The notes below the pieces were generated by a model. It ran no database searches. It saw only the letters and a list, made by a program, of their open reading frames with translations, and had not been told where the DNA came from. From Thermoplasmata archaeon (GTDB lineage: Archaea > Thermoplasmatota > Thermoplasmata > Thermoplasmatales > Thermoplasmataceae): DNA of 64,000 nt. The stretch covers positions 31,370-95,369 of the forward strand of contig JAJZXB010000007.1 of assembly GCA_021846395.1 (NCBI GenBank), written 5' to 3'. Position numbers and translations under genes: made by a program. Shown here in pieces: positions 37,333-46,372 of the stretch (the stretch's first letter is position 1; every line of letters begins with the position of its first letter).

Positions 37333-37578
37333 TTATGCCAGTCCAAGCTGTTCAAGTTCATTCTTTTCTTTGGATTTCATTTTAATATTGTATCTTGTTA
37401 TATATCCCGCAAGTGAATTCACGGTTTTTTTAGTCACTGATTTATCAATAAACTGTCTCAATATTTCTTTGTTGTGCAAAAAATCCATATTAAACAAACC
37501 CTTGTTTTTCTCTATCAATTCCTCGGAAATTCTTTTTATATTTGATGGCCTTATGCTTCCCACATTAATCCCATCCAT
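37333..37578 (-). CDS. rps17e: Ribosomal protein S17e
   Basis: An 81-residue basic protein. VGSIRPSNIKRISEELIEKN, then GLFNMDFLHNKEILRQF and LAGYITRYNIK match archaeal and eukaryotic S17e, a small-subunit ribosomal protein with no bacterial counterpart. Length is normal (60-80). Its stop abuts the end of the convergent rhodanese gene. It is a good marker that the DNA is archaeal. Confidence 0.9.
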   Translation of the reverse strand: MDGINVGSIRPSNIKRISEELIEKNKGLFNMDFLHNKEILRQFIDKSVTKKTVNSLAGYITRYNIKMKSKEKNELEQLGLA

Positions 37579-37607
37579 ATCTTTATAATATATATAAAAT
37601 TATTTAA

Positions 37608-38039
37608 TTATGGAGGTACAACGGTAACTGGCACTTCTGCATGGGCGATTATTCCTGAACTTACGGAACCAAGCAATAATTTGCTTATGCCATGCAATTT
37701 TCGGGTACCTGTAATTATTAAGTCGACATTATCATGCAATGCTTCATCGAGAATTAACCTTGCAATTTCTTGACCATTTGAATTAAGTTTTATCAGTTCA
37801 TAGTTCACATCTTCTTTTACAAGGAATTTTTTAGCTTTTTCAAGGATTTCATCAGCAGTTTTATCCTGCCCTTCATACACAGATTCAGGTATATAGGAAT
37901 CGAAGCTTGCACTTATGCCAACTATTGTGGGTATAACATATACAATTTTATATTCCTCTACTTTGCATTTCAAGGATAATCCAAATTTCAAGGCTTGTCT
38001 AGCTCCATCCGACCCATCATACGATATCAAAACCTTCAT
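37608..38039 (-). CDS. Universal stress protein, UspA family
   Basis: A 143-residue single UspA domain. KVLISYDGSDGARQALKFGL opens the fold. GTRKLHGISKLLLGSVSSGI is the G-x2-G-x9-G-S/T ATP-binding motif, followed by AEVPVTVVPP. Such proteins bind ATP and form dimers under stress; the exact job here is unknown. It is divergent from the tRNA and upstream of S17e on the same strand, 29 bases away. Confidence 0.92.
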   Translation of the reverse strand: MKVLISYDGSDGARQALKFGLSLKCKVEEYKIVYVIPTIVGISASFDSYIPESVYEGQDKTADEILEKAKKFLVKEDVNYELIKLNSNGQEIARLILDEALHDNVDLIITGTRKLHGISKLLLGSVSSGIIAHAEVPVTVVPP

Positions 38040-38288
38040 AAAATTATATACAGTTTATATATATTAAATTATTCATTTATTTAGAAATTTCTAAAATATC
38101 ATTTTAAAAGTCCATATACGAAGTTTCGTGATTCACATAGTATCAAATATGCAGGCGTTAATAAAAAACGGAATTTTTAAAGATTTTTGTGTCTGTAGCT
38201 AACAGATTATAATTAAAAGTACCCAATACCCGAGACAGCTGGCAGAATGAAATAAATCCTTTATTTAGGCATTGAATATATAAGAGGA

Positions 38289-38363
38289 TGCTCCGGCCGG
38301 GATTTGGACCCGAGTCGGGGGATTGAGAGTCCCTAATGCTTGACCTGGCTACACCACCGGAGC
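38289..38363 (-). tRNA. tRNA-Glu (anticodon CTC)
   Basis: The reverse complement starts GCTCCGG and ends CCGGAGC plus discriminator A, a perfect 7-bp acceptor stem. The T arm is CTCGGGTCCAAATCCCGGC and the anticodon loop is CTCTCAA, giving anticodon CTC for glutamate. The D stem pairs through G-T, T-A, G-C and T-G. The anticodon stem has one weak outer pair. CCA is not encoded and no intron is seen. Confidence 0.9.
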
Positions 38364-38904
38364 TCTACTATGTTGTGTATTGTTATTTTGTATTTAACTT
38401 ATTTCAAAATTCAGTATCCATTTCTGGATTTGACAGATTGAAAAATGAAATAGAAAATAGGAGATAGCTCAATAAAAATATTGTAAGAGATTGTGGAAAT
38501 TAAACAAAAATTATAGTTATTGTAAAACCAGAGTTCAGAAGTATTTTCAAGTGGAAAGATGGCTTGTCAGGATAATTGAGTATTTTATTATTATCCATTA
38601 AAGACGGTATCATGCAATAAACAACAACCAGATAAATGATAAATAGAGGATGAATTGGCATTATTTATATGTTAAAACTATTCTACAATATATGGAAGAA
38701 ATAATATGCTACTATATATACAGTAAAAAATACACAACCAATATTCCATATAACATTTTTTGAAAAGAAGTGTAAACTTATTAAAAAATATAGTGGATAT
38801 ATAGATAATCCAATTTTAGGGTGCTACAAATATAATAATATATAACAAGATTTAAATATAATACTAATATCTATTTTTATGTATTTAATGGAGGTAATTG
38901 TTAT
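38364..38904. other. Long AT-rich intergenic region
   Basis: 541 bases with no supported gene. A plus-strand fragment at about 38540-38603 reads YFQVERWLVRIIEYF before a stop, and may be a gene relic. The last 60 bases hold the promoter and ribosome binding site of the actin-like gene. No repeats of note were seen. Confidence 0.5.
38851..38895 (+). promoter_or_regulatory. Promoter and ribosome binding site of the actin-like gene
   Basis: A TATA-like TTTAAATATA at 38851-38860, then GGAGGT at 38890-38895, 9 bases before the ATG at 38905. Unlike many leaderless Thermoplasmatales genes, this one has a leader and a strong Shine-Dalgarno site, suggesting high expression. Confidence 0.55.
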
Positions 38905-39897
38905 ATGATAACAATAGGCATTGATCTCGGATATGGAGATACAAAAATAGTTGGAGAAACTAACAAAAAGGAGAAATTTCCCTCAAGATGGTCTCCTCAA
39001 GATGCCAGAGAATGGGGTTTAGGAGGGAATATACCGGTATTAAGTGTTAATGGTGGTGAAACCTTTACTTATGGGGATAACGCCATAGGATCACATATTA
39101 GAGAACCATTAGGTGATAATAGATTATCCGATCCTGACTCACTTCCCCTATTGGGTGCAGCATTATGGCTAAGTGATGCTGGTAAAGGTGGAGGTGGAAA
39201 TGCTGAAGCTAAAAATATTGTTCTGGGAAGTGGCATACCACTTGGTTATTTTGAAAGCTATGTTCCCATAGCCACTGAAGCACTTGAAGGAAAAACCATA
39301 ACTGTTAAGGATTTATCCGGCAAAACCAAAAAATTTCATATATCAAAATTGATAATGAGGCCGCAGGGAGTCGCAGCTGCCTTATATCTGCTTGATCAGG
39401 GAATAATAAAAAAACAGTATGGTTACGGTGTTATTGTTGATATAGGTTCAAGAACAACTGAAGTTATCACATTAAATTTAAAAAATATGGAGCCGATAGT
39501 ACCAATGTCATTCACCATCGAGCTTGGAGTTGGAGATGCTGTTTCAGAAATTGGAAAGGCAATATCCAAGGAAACAGGTTTCATTATACCTTCTGATGTT
39601 GCACTTGATGCTCTTTCGGAACCTGTATTTTTCAAGCAGCGTGAAGTTGGCGGCCCTAAAGTTTCAGGACCCATATTAACATCGCTAACATCAAGAATTC
39701 TTGATAAACTAAGGGACAACCTGAGGGAAGAGCTTGATAGAATAAGTGCACTGGTACCGGTTGGTGGGGGTTCTGCATTACTTGGCAAGGAACTTGAAGT
39801 TCTTGCTCCATCAACTTTAATCCCAGTTAAACCACTGGATGCCCAGTTTGCTAATGCTCTGGGATATAAGCTTATTGCGGCAGGATCCGAAGAGTAA
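38905..39897 (+). CDS. Actin-like ATPase (Ta0583-type)
   Basis: A 330-residue actin/ParM-fold ATPase. The phosphate 1 motif is TIGIDLGYGDTKIVGE (residues 3-18), the phosphate 2 motif is GVIVDIGSRTTEVI (near 175), and the adenosine region is VPVGGGSALLGKEL near 288. It resembles Ta0583 of Thermoplasma acidophilum, known from structure to be actin/ParM-like and able to form filaments or sheets. Its role in archaea is unsettled: DNA segregation or cell shape in these wall-less cells. No ParR-type gene directly adjoins. An exported protein and ABC transporter genes follow within 90 bases. Confidence 0.9.
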   Translation: MITIGIDLGYGDTKIVGETNKKEKFPSRWSPQDAREWGLGGNIPVLSVNGGETFTYGDNAIGSHIREPLGDNRLSDPDSLPLLGAALWLSDAGKGGGGNAEAKNIVLGSGIPLGYFESYVPIATEALEGKTITVKDLSGKTKKFHISKLIMRPQGVAAALYLLDQGIIKKQYGYGVIVDIGSRTTEVITLNLKNMEPIVPMSFTIELGVGDAVSEIGKAISKETGFIIPSDVALDALSEPVFFKQREVGGPKVSGPILTSLTSRILDKLRDNLREELDRISALVPVGGGSALLGKELEVLAPSTLIPVKPLDAQFANALGYKLIAAGSEE

Positions 39898-39985
39898 AAT
39901 ATATTTTTTTATAAAAATAAAATTTTATTAATATAAATGAAATTTTTAACAAAATATATGTATTTGGTTTTAATATTATTAATAT

Positions 39986-40858
39986 ATGAAACCCCTCCTC
40001 TTAAAATTAATTATAATCTTTATGGCAGTTGCATTGATAGTTCCAACTGCATCTATTGCTTATGGGTATTACCAAAAAATCAATTCTCCTGCAAATAATA
40101 ACCCCTTTGATTATATACCCGGAAATTCCGGTATGGTGGCTACCGTCCACAAAAACAACTCTTTATTTTATATATATAATGATAACAATTCATACGGTGT
40201 AATAGCCAATATATCGTATAATATAGTCCCCAGCAATAACTCCACAATTTTTGCACCTGCTGGAAATGGAACTTCTGGCAACCTTTCACAAAACGTCACG
40301 GTAAAAACTCTGATTTATGATAAAATGGAAGTTTATGAGGTGAAAAATGTAAATTTAAGAGCCATACTTAAAAATACAGCTAATATTAATTTAGGATCAT
40401 TACTGGTAAATAATACAACCAATGTCTTTGTATATACAATTTCAAATAAATATGTGGTTTTGGGCCAGGAAAATGCAATAAATGAATCAATATCTGCACA
40501 TATGAAAAATCACGGTGCTATGAAACTGCAGGCATATTTAAATTTAAATGATAATGAATCGATTTATTATAATTTAACTGGTTTATCTGGCCCGGCTATT
40601 TCAGCCAAATTCCTCACAGTAAATGTTACCCAGAATCATTCTCTGGTAAATATTTACTTTAGCAGACAGATTATGCCAATGGAGTTAAAATTACTGAAAA
40701 CGGCACTTGCCAATGCAAATTATTCAGCATTTGGCAATTTATCTTCAAATTTGAGCCACCCCCAAATAAGTGCCCATAATAATGTTTTAACATTAAAATA
40801 CAATATAACGCCCAATCGAACAGGGGCAGTTTTTAAAACGTTAAATATAAAAACGTAA
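39986..40858 (+). CDS. Exported or membrane-anchored protein of unknown function
   Basis: A 290-residue protein with an N-terminal hydrophobic segment (residues 4-27, LLLKLIIIFMAVALIVPTASIAYGYY) that is a signal peptide or anchor. The rest is rich in Asn, Ser and Thr with many N-x-S/T sites, typical of glycosylated surface proteins at low pH. No family is recognised. It lies 10 bases before the ABC permease gene in the same direction, so it may be an accessory surface part of that system. Confidence 0.7.
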   Translation: MKPLLLKLIIIFMAVALIVPTASIAYGYYQKINSPANNNPFDYIPGNSGMVATVHKNNSLFYIYNDNNSYGVIANISYNIVPSNNSTIFAPAGNGTSGNLSQNVTVKTLIYDKMEVYEVKNVNLRAILKNTANINLGSLLVNNTTNVFVYTISNKYVVLGQENAINESISAHMKNHGAMKLQAYLNLNDNESIYYNLTGLSGPAISAKFLTVNVTQNHSLVNIYFSRQIMPMELKLLKTALANANYSAFGNLSSNLSHPQISAHNNVLTLKYNITPNRTGAVFKTLNIKT

Positions 40859-40868
40859 TTCTTCATAA

Positions 40869-41687
40869 ATGTCAAAATTCGGTACTGTATATATTCAATA
40901 CGTTAAAAATTATTACAGATCAAGGAGCTTTTATTTGATGTTGTTTCTTATAAGCATTATAAGCATAATGATGATATATTTTTCATTTAAATATGTCAAC
41001 AATCTTCCAAAATTTTTTGGATCATCAAGCATACCCATTCAAATAAAAGAAGCACTATTTTATTTTTTATGGACTCTCGTATTATTATATGTCCCAGTAT
41101 TTGCGGCAGTATTCTTTGGCTCTCCAGCTATTTCAAGTGAAATTGAAAATAAAACAGCATATTTCATATTTCCATTGCCAATAAACAGGTATAAATTATA
41201 TATGGGCAAATTTCTTGCAGCATGTACTGTATCGGTCATTATAATGATGATATACCTAATTGCGGAAGTGGGAACTTTATCGTATTTATTTCATTCTCTG
41301 CCCACAATTTACTTTTATTATTCATTTATACTGTTGATCCTGTTTATTCTGGCAATGACATCAATAACATTCATGATTAGTGCTATTTTTAATAAGAACA
41401 CCTATGCATATATAACTGTACTTTTAATTTATTATATCGTTTTTTATGTAGGTTCATTTATAATTGAATTGCTGTACAGGATAGATCCATTATATATTTT
41501 AAGTGACGCCGCAAGCGTTATAGAAAGGGCATATATGAATATAAATACCGAGAACTTTTTTTCCACGCCAAGTTTATCTCCAGTGCCATTTGCAGATATA
41601 ATATTTTCCGCATTAATTATGATAATTTATTTCATAGCATCATTTGCCATAGGTCTGATCCTATTTGAAAGAAAGGAGGTATCATAA
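40869..41687 (+). CDS. ABC-2-type transporter permease
   Basis: A 272-residue membrane protein with six hydrophobic segments (about residues 20-38, 65-85, 118-138, 150-172, 177-198, 245-265). The pattern SSEIENKTAYFIFPLPINRYKLYMGKFL after the second helix is the ABC-2 permease signature loop seen in exporters (NosY/YhfQ-like). It pairs with the ATPase whose ATG overlaps the stop by 1 base. The substrate is unknown. It may export a lipid, peptide or drug-like compound. Confidence 0.85.
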   Translation: MSKFGTVYIQYVKNYYRSRSFYLMLFLISIISIMMIYFSFKYVNNLPKFFGSSSIPIQIKEALFYFLWTLVLLYVPVFAAVFFGSPAISSEIENKTAYFIFPLPINRYKLYMGKFLAACTVSVIIMMIYLIAEVGTLSYLFHSLPTIYFYYSFILLILFILAMTSITFMISAIFNKNTYAYITVLLIYYIVFYVGSFIIELLYRIDPLYILSDAASVIERAYMNINTENFFSTPSLSPVPFADIIFSALIMIIYFIASFAIGLILFERKEVS

Positions 41688-42580
41688 TGGAAATTTTTAT
41701 GAACTCCTTAACCAAAAAATATGGCAAAATAACCGCGTTGAACAATATTAATCTGAATATTAAGGGACAAGGATGTGTGGGTCTTTTGGGTCCAAACGGT
41801 GCAGGTAAAACCACAATGCTGAAACTCATAACAAATATTATTAAGCCAACACACGGGGGGGTTCAGATAAATGGAATTAACGTGTCCGAAAACCCTGAAA
41901 AGGGATTAAATTTTGTTGGTTCATTAATAGAACAGCCAGAATTTTACACTTATTTAACCGGAAATGAAATACTTGATTTTACCAGAAAAATTAAAGGTAT
42001 AGGCAAGGAAGATTTTAAAAATAAAATAGGCGATATAATTAATACCACCCAAATATCGACATTTATTGATAGAAAAACTGGAAGTTATTCCCGTGGTATG
42101 AAACAGAGACTGGCACTGGCCGTTGCAATGATAGGTGACCCTGAAATCATAATTCTTGACGAGCCAACATTTGGCCTTGACCCAAAGGGCATGAAAGATA
42201 TACGAACCCTGATCAGCAACCTTGCAAAAACAAAATTAATACTGTTGAGCACACATTTGATCTATGAAGCAAGGGAAATATGTGATCGTACTATAATAAT
42301 TAATAACGGCATTATTGAACACGATTCAAATATGGCCGATAACAAATTTTTGCTCAAAATAACCCTTGATTCACCTGAACGCTCAATTGTAAGCGGCAAA
42401 ATTAAAAACTATGCAATTAATGGAAATGAAATTATAGTGGAGAAATACAATGATTATGAAAATTATGAGATCATAGAAGATTTAATTAACCAGGGCATAA
42501 AGGTAAAATACGTTGAACAATTTGACAATCTAGAGGATGTTTATATATCTATAATAAAGAAAAATAAGGTTAATATATAA
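41687..42580 (+). CDS. ABC transporter ATP-binding protein
   Basis: A 297-residue ABC ATPase. Walker A is GPNGAGKTT (35-43), the signature is YSRGMKQ (134-140) in place of LSGGQ, Walker B is IILDEP (155-160), and the switch His is in LLSTHL near residue 189. The C-terminal 80 residues are typical of ATPases paired with ABC-2 permeases. It forms an exporter with the permease just upstream. The exported protein gene is the third member. Confidence 0.95.
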   Translation: MEIFMNSLTKKYGKITALNNINLNIKGQGCVGLLGPNGAGKTTMLKLITNIIKPTHGGVQINGINVSENPEKGLNFVGSLIEQPEFYTYLTGNEILDFTRKIKGIGKEDFKNKIGDIINTTQISTFIDRKTGSYSRGMKQRLALAVAMIGDPEIIILDEPTFGLDPKGMKDIRTLISNLAKTKLILLSTHLIYEAREICDRTIIINNGIIEHDSNMADNKFLLKITLDSPERSIVSGKIKNYAINGNEIIVEKYNDYENYEIIEDLINQGIKVKYVEQFDNLEDVYISIIKKNKVNI

Positions 42581-42621
42581 TATATTTAAAAAAGAAATAT
42601 AAATTCAATATATTTTAACTC

Positions 42622-43119
42622 TCATGGAAAATAATTTTCATATATATAATTCATTAGTTTATTCACTGTAATAAATTTCCTATTCTTATGACGGTAATAC
42701 TTTTCATGTACAATTTTTAAATATGGCACATCTTTTTTATCCAGATATCTGTATAAATCTCTCAGAACATCATATTTATTGTCAATAAAGACATATATTA
42801 TTGCAGGATTGAATATATCAAGCATCCTCTCAGGTATTTTGTTAAACGATGCAATTCTTATAAATCTGTACTTAGCCCCTTCAGTGCATTTTTCTATTGA
42901 AACAGTGCCGTCCTTATCTTTATCAACGAACTTATAATTTGTAAATTCATTCACATGGATTTTATTAACCCTGTTTTCTAGTGAATAGAAAGAGGAAATG
43001 TCAGATAAGTTTCCATTGAATTCATTATAAAATTCTCCACCGACGGAAATAAAAGTAAAATAATTACCGCTTAATGACATAACTGTATCTTTTAACATTT
43101 CATTTTCATATTTTATCAT
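42622..43119 (-). CDS. Unknown protein paired with an RHH regulator
   Basis: A 165-residue soluble protein from the ATG at 43119, which has GAAGGTG 9 bases upstream; an earlier TTG at 43137 would add 6 residues. No family is recognised. NPAIIYVFIDNKYDVLRDLYRYLDKK and the alternating hydrophobic stretches suggest an alpha/beta fold. It overlaps the 3' end of the RHH gene by 14 bases and is surely cotranscribed. A toxin, sensor or partner role is possible but unsupported by motif. Confidence 0.6.
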   Translation of the reverse strand: MIKYENEMLKDTVMSLSGNYFTFISVGGEFYNEFNGNLSDISSFYSLENRVNKIHVNEFTNYKFVDKDKDGTVSIEKCTEGAKYRFIRIASFNKIPERMLDIFNPAIIYVFIDNKYDVLRDLYRYLDKKDVPYLKIVHEKYYRHKNRKFITVNKLMNYIYENYFP

Positions 43120-43486
43120 ATTTTTCTTCACCTTCAATAGATTTTTCTATTCTTTGTATTTCATCATTTCTTCCTATGATTAAATTTGATATCAGATTGT
43201 TTCTCCATGCTTCATGAATGATTTCTTCATATGCGGCGTCAAGATTTTTAAAGTATCCTGAATTTACGGCCTTTATCAATGTTTTTTCAATTACAGGATT
43301 CACATGTATATTGTTGCTATTTTTTGTTATGATTCCAATTCTCAGGTTAGATATGTATTCAAGTACTGCCATTCTTATAAATTCAGAACGGTTTGTATAA
43401 TTAAGGTTTGATGCAAGAAAAGTGTCAATTTCTTCGAGTTCCTCTTTAGAAATTCGAAGTGTAAGCTTTTCAGTTTTTTCTTTCAT
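43106..43486 (-). CDS. Ribbon-helix-helix (CopG/NikR-like) DNA-binding protein
   Basis: A 126-residue protein with an N-terminal ribbon-helix-helix: KLTLRISKEELEEIDTFLAS followed by YTNRSEFIRMAVLEYI (residues 7-44). The C-terminal 80 residues are helical and charged and may bind a partner. Such proteins act as dimeric repressors, partition proteins or antitoxins. It is the first gene of an operon with the unknown 165-residue protein, convergent with the ABC transporter. A long AT-rich stretch upstream (43487-43710) separates it from aIF2-beta. Confidence 0.8.
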   Translation of the reverse strand: MKEKTEKLTLRISKEELEEIDTFLASNLNYTNRSEFIRMAVLEYISNLRIGIITKNSNNIHVNPVIEKTLIKAVNSGYFKNLDAAYEEIIHEAWRNNLISNLIIGRNDEIQRIEKSIEGEEKYDKI

Positions 43487-43710
43487 TAATAATATTAAGG
43501 GATGGTAGTATATAATTTTTTCGATGTATGTACAAATTTATTTATATGTATGTTTTTATTTTATTTATTTAATTAATTAAATTAAAATAAATACTTATTT
43601 TACTATATTTTAAAAGTATAATATTAACAAAAGTAAAAATAGGCTACAAAATAAAATATTGTACATTTTATAAATATAATTACGAATAAAATAATGTTAA
43701 TAAGCATGAA

Positions 43711-44337
43711 ATGTATTACAATATCATGTCATTCGATTATGATAAACTTTTAAAGGATGCCTCCGGTGTGCTATCTCAAAAAAATAAGTTTGAGGAGCGA
43801 TTAAAGGTACCCATTCCAGATATAATTTACGAGGGCAAATCAACGATTATCAGAAATTTTATTGATATAGCTGATATGTTGAACAGAAATCCCCAGGATA
43901 TTGTAAAGTATATGACAAAGGAATTTGGAATTGGTGCAAATATATCCCAGAGAAGACTAATTATAAACAGAAAAATAAAGGAATCAGAAATAAAGGAAAA
44001 AATGGATGAGTACATGGCAACATATGTACTGTGCTATGAATGCAACTCACCGGATACGGCCATAGAGAAGACAGGGAGAACATATCTTCTTGTTTGTAAG
44101 GCATGTGGGGCACAGCACCCCATCAGAGCAACTAGAGAAATCAAGGAAGAGGAAACAGAACTTTCGGAAAATAAGACATACAACGTTACTGTTACCGAAA
44201 TTGGGCGATCTGGAGAGGGTCATGCAAGGTATGGTGAATACACAATATACATACCTAATGTTAAAAAAGGCCAGAATGTGAAGGTTTTGATTAAAAAAAT
44301 AAAGAGAAATATTGCCATAGCTGAAGTCGTAAAATGA
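43711..44337 (+). CDS. Translation initiation factor aIF2 beta subunit with TRAM domain
   Basis: A 208-residue protein. Residues 8-145 are aIF2-beta: IPDIIYEGKSTIIRNF, QDIVKYMTKEFGIGANI and a zinc ribbon with CYEC (near 109) and CKAC (near 131). With alpha and gamma subunits it brings initiator tRNA to the ribosome. Residues 150-208 (NVTVTEIGRSGEGHARYGEYTIYIP) are a TRAM RNA-binding domain, an addition seen in some archaea. A second ATG at 43726 gives MSFDYDKLLKDA, closer to the usual N-terminus. A TATA-like TTATAAATAT lies about 35 bases upstream. The PIN gene overlaps its stop by 4 bases. Confidence 0.95.
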   Translation: MYYNIMSFDYDKLLKDASGVLSQKNKFEERLKVPIPDIIYEGKSTIIRNFIDIADMLNRNPQDIVKYMTKEFGIGANISQRRLIINRKIKESEIKEKMDEYMATYVLCYECNSPDTAIEKTGRTYLLVCKACGAQHPIRATREIKEEETELSENKTYNVTVTEIGRSGEGHARYGEYTIYIPNVKKGQNVKVLIKKIKRNIAIAEVVK

Positions 44338-44693
44338 ACCAGAAATTATTGCTCGATACCAATTCTTTGATGTATTCCATAAAAAATAAAATAGATATTA
44401 GAACAGCATTGCTCAGTATTCCAATGACCTTTAAAATCATCGTTCCGAAATGCGTCATAGACGAACTTGTTGGCCTGAGCAAAACCTTCTGGTATGCCAG
44501 TGCCGCACTTGAATACAGCAAGAATTTTGATATTATAGAATCAAATGGAATTGGGGATGACTGCATTTTGAACATGGCCATATCTATGAAGTGCTTTGTT
44601 CTGACAAATGACCGGGGGTTAATAAATAGGCTCAGGTCAAAAAATATTCGAATATTGATGATATCACAGGGTAAAAGCATTATTATGAAATAG
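44334..44693 (+). CDS. PIN-domain ribonuclease-like protein (Fcf1-type)
   Basis: A 119-residue PIN domain. The acidic active-site residues are in LLLDTNSLMY (Asp near 7), VIDELVGL (Glu near 44), DDCILNMA (Asp near 79-80) and LTNDRGLINRL (Asp near 93). PIN domains cut single-stranded RNA. The Fcf1/Utp24-like type next to translation factors suggests rRNA processing rather than a VapC toxin. It overlaps aIF2-beta by 4 bases (ATGA). No antitoxin gene is adjacent, which also argues against VapC. Confidence 0.85.
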   Translation: MNQKLLLDTNSLMYSIKNKIDIRTALLSIPMTFKIIVPKCVIDELVGLSKTFWYASAALEYSKNFDIIESNGIGDDCILNMAISMKCFVLTNDRGLINRLRSKNIRILMISQGKSIIMK

Positions 44694-44740
44694 AATTGTT
44701 TAAAAAAGTAAATTTAAATATTCATATATCCTGTAATTCT

Positions 44741-46372
44741 ATGAAAGATTTATTCAAGGAAATATACTTAAGCTATGGTGTTAATTATTTTTCCGATGAT
44801 TGTGTACTAAAAAACATAATTGATTATTTTGATTTTAATGTTGATAATGAAATGCATAACCTTGGCAATTACGTATCCACCGAACTAATTGAAGGACTCG
44901 ACTATATAGACCACTATGCAAAACCAGAGCTTCAAACATGGTCAATAACCGGAAAGAGAATAGATTATGTCAGGTTATCTCCACATCATAGGGAAATGTT
45001 AAGCAAATTGCAGAATTTTGGAATTATACGGAATTCAATAAAAAATGATAAAATTTCCCTGATAAACCATTTTTTATCAGGCTATGTTATTTCTGATTCC
45101 GGCATTTTCTGTACATTTACCTTAACTGAGCAAACGCTCTATGGCCTTTTTAAATATGGCAGTGAACAATTGAAGGCACAGTATTTGAATAAATTTATTG
45201 ATGTGAAAAACCCATGGTATGGTGCAACTTTTTACAGTGAATTACAGGGTGGCAGTGACATTGGAAACAACAATACTCTTGCAGTTCCCACAGATGGGCA
45301 TTACACATTGAACGGCAGGGATAAATATTTTGCAAGTGATGCAGGCATAGCAGATGCTTCAATAGTAACAGCCAAAACAGATTTAAAACAGAACGGGGCC
45401 AAATACATATCCGTATATTTCGTTCCTGCTTATTTTAACGACACTTTGAATTACAATATAAGAAGGTTAAAAAATAAAATGGGAACTGTTGCTGTGCCAA
45501 CTGGAGAAGTGGAAATGAACAATTCCATCGGTTATATTCTTGGCGATATAAAAAATGGAATATACATTGCAATGGAAATACTCACCATATCAAGGATTGA
45601 TGATGCAATTGCTGCTACTGGCATTGCAAGAAAAGCATTATGGGAAGCATATAAATATGCAAATATCAGGGAAGCCTTTGGGAAGAAACTTATAAAGCAC
45701 CCCTTAATGAGGCGGGATTTTATCGAAAATGAGATAAATCTGGAGGCCGCAACCATCCTTTCCTTTGCTGCTGCCAGTTCATTTGAAAAATCAATAAACT
45801 CAAAGCCCCCCTATGATGATTCCTATAATTATGCAAGAATATTATCGCATATTTCAAAGAATATGGCTTCATCAACAGCCAATTATATAACTGAATATGC
45901 AATGGAAATGATGGGTGGCATAGGCTTTTTTGAGGAGTTTCCAATGGCTAAATTTCATCGGGATTCCATTGTTACGTCCATATGGGAAGGCACTTCAAAT
46001 ATTCAGGCGATTGATGCAATGGAAAGTTTGTTTAAGAAGGATACTCTTGAAATGTTGATGAATGACATGGCCAATAAGAAGAAAGGCTTTGATGAGGAAA
46101 TTAGTTCAATTATGGATAATTCCCTGGAAATAATTAAAGGAAAAATAAATAACATGAGAAAAAATAATCCTGAATTTTATGCAAAAGAGTTGCTCAATGA
46201 TATTGGCAAGCTTATGGCTGGAGTCTACCTACTTGATGCAGGATTATCAACAAACAATGAACATTTTATAAAGAGCGGTAAACTGTATTTTTACATAAAT
46301 TATGGCAACAGAGATTATTACGATCTCATTGAAGATTCCGATGCCATTATAAACTGGATGAATGCAGAATAA
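44741..46372 (+). CDS. AidB-like acyl-CoA dehydrogenase
   Basis: A 543-residue flavoprotein from the ATG at 44741; a TTG at 44696 would add 15 residues. The acyl-CoA dehydrogenase core shows FTLTEQTLYGL, SELQGGSDIGNNNT (FAD region), LKNKMGTVAVPTGEVEM and REAFGKKLIKHPLMRRDF, then MGGIGFFEEFPMAKFHRD and SIWEGTSNIQAID. The pattern and extra C-terminal domain are closer to E. coli AidB than to fatty acid enzymes. Its natural substrate is unknown. AidB binds DNA and protects against alkylation. It follows aIF2-beta and the PIN gene. Confidence 0.85.
   Translation: MKDLFKEIYLSYGVNYFSDDCVLKNIIDYFDFNVDNEMHNLGNYVSTELIEGLDYIDHYAKPELQTWSITGKRIDYVRLSPHHREMLSKLQNFGIIRNSIKNDKISLINHFLSGYVISDSGIFCTFTLTEQTLYGLFKYGSEQLKAQYLNKFIDVKNPWYGATFYSELQGGSDIGNNNTLAVPTDGHYTLNGRDKYFASDAGIADASIVTAKTDLKQNGAKYISVYFVPAYFNDTLNYNIRRLKNKMGTVAVPTGEVEMNNSIGYILGDIKNGIYIAMEILTISRIDDAIAATGIARKALWEAYKYANIREAFGKKLIKHPLMRRDFIENEINLEAATILSFAAASSFEKSINSKPPYDDSYNYARILSHISKNMASSTANYITEYAMEMMGGIGFFEEFPMAKFHRDSIVTSIWEGTSNIQAIDAMESLFKKDTLEMLMNDMANKKKGFDEEISSIMDNSLEIIKGKINNMRKNNPEFYAKELLNDIGKLMAGVYLLDAGLSTNNEHFIKSGKLYFYINYGNRDYYDLIEDSDAIINWMNAE

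Noticed and set aside
43487..43710. Possible CRISPR or iteron array in the AT-rich spacer before aIF2-beta
   Set aside because: Only simple AT-rich runs are visible; no regular repeat-spacer pattern.
44334..44693. PIN gene as a VapC toxin
   Set aside because: No adjacent antitoxin; overlaps a translation factor gene and looks Fcf1-like.
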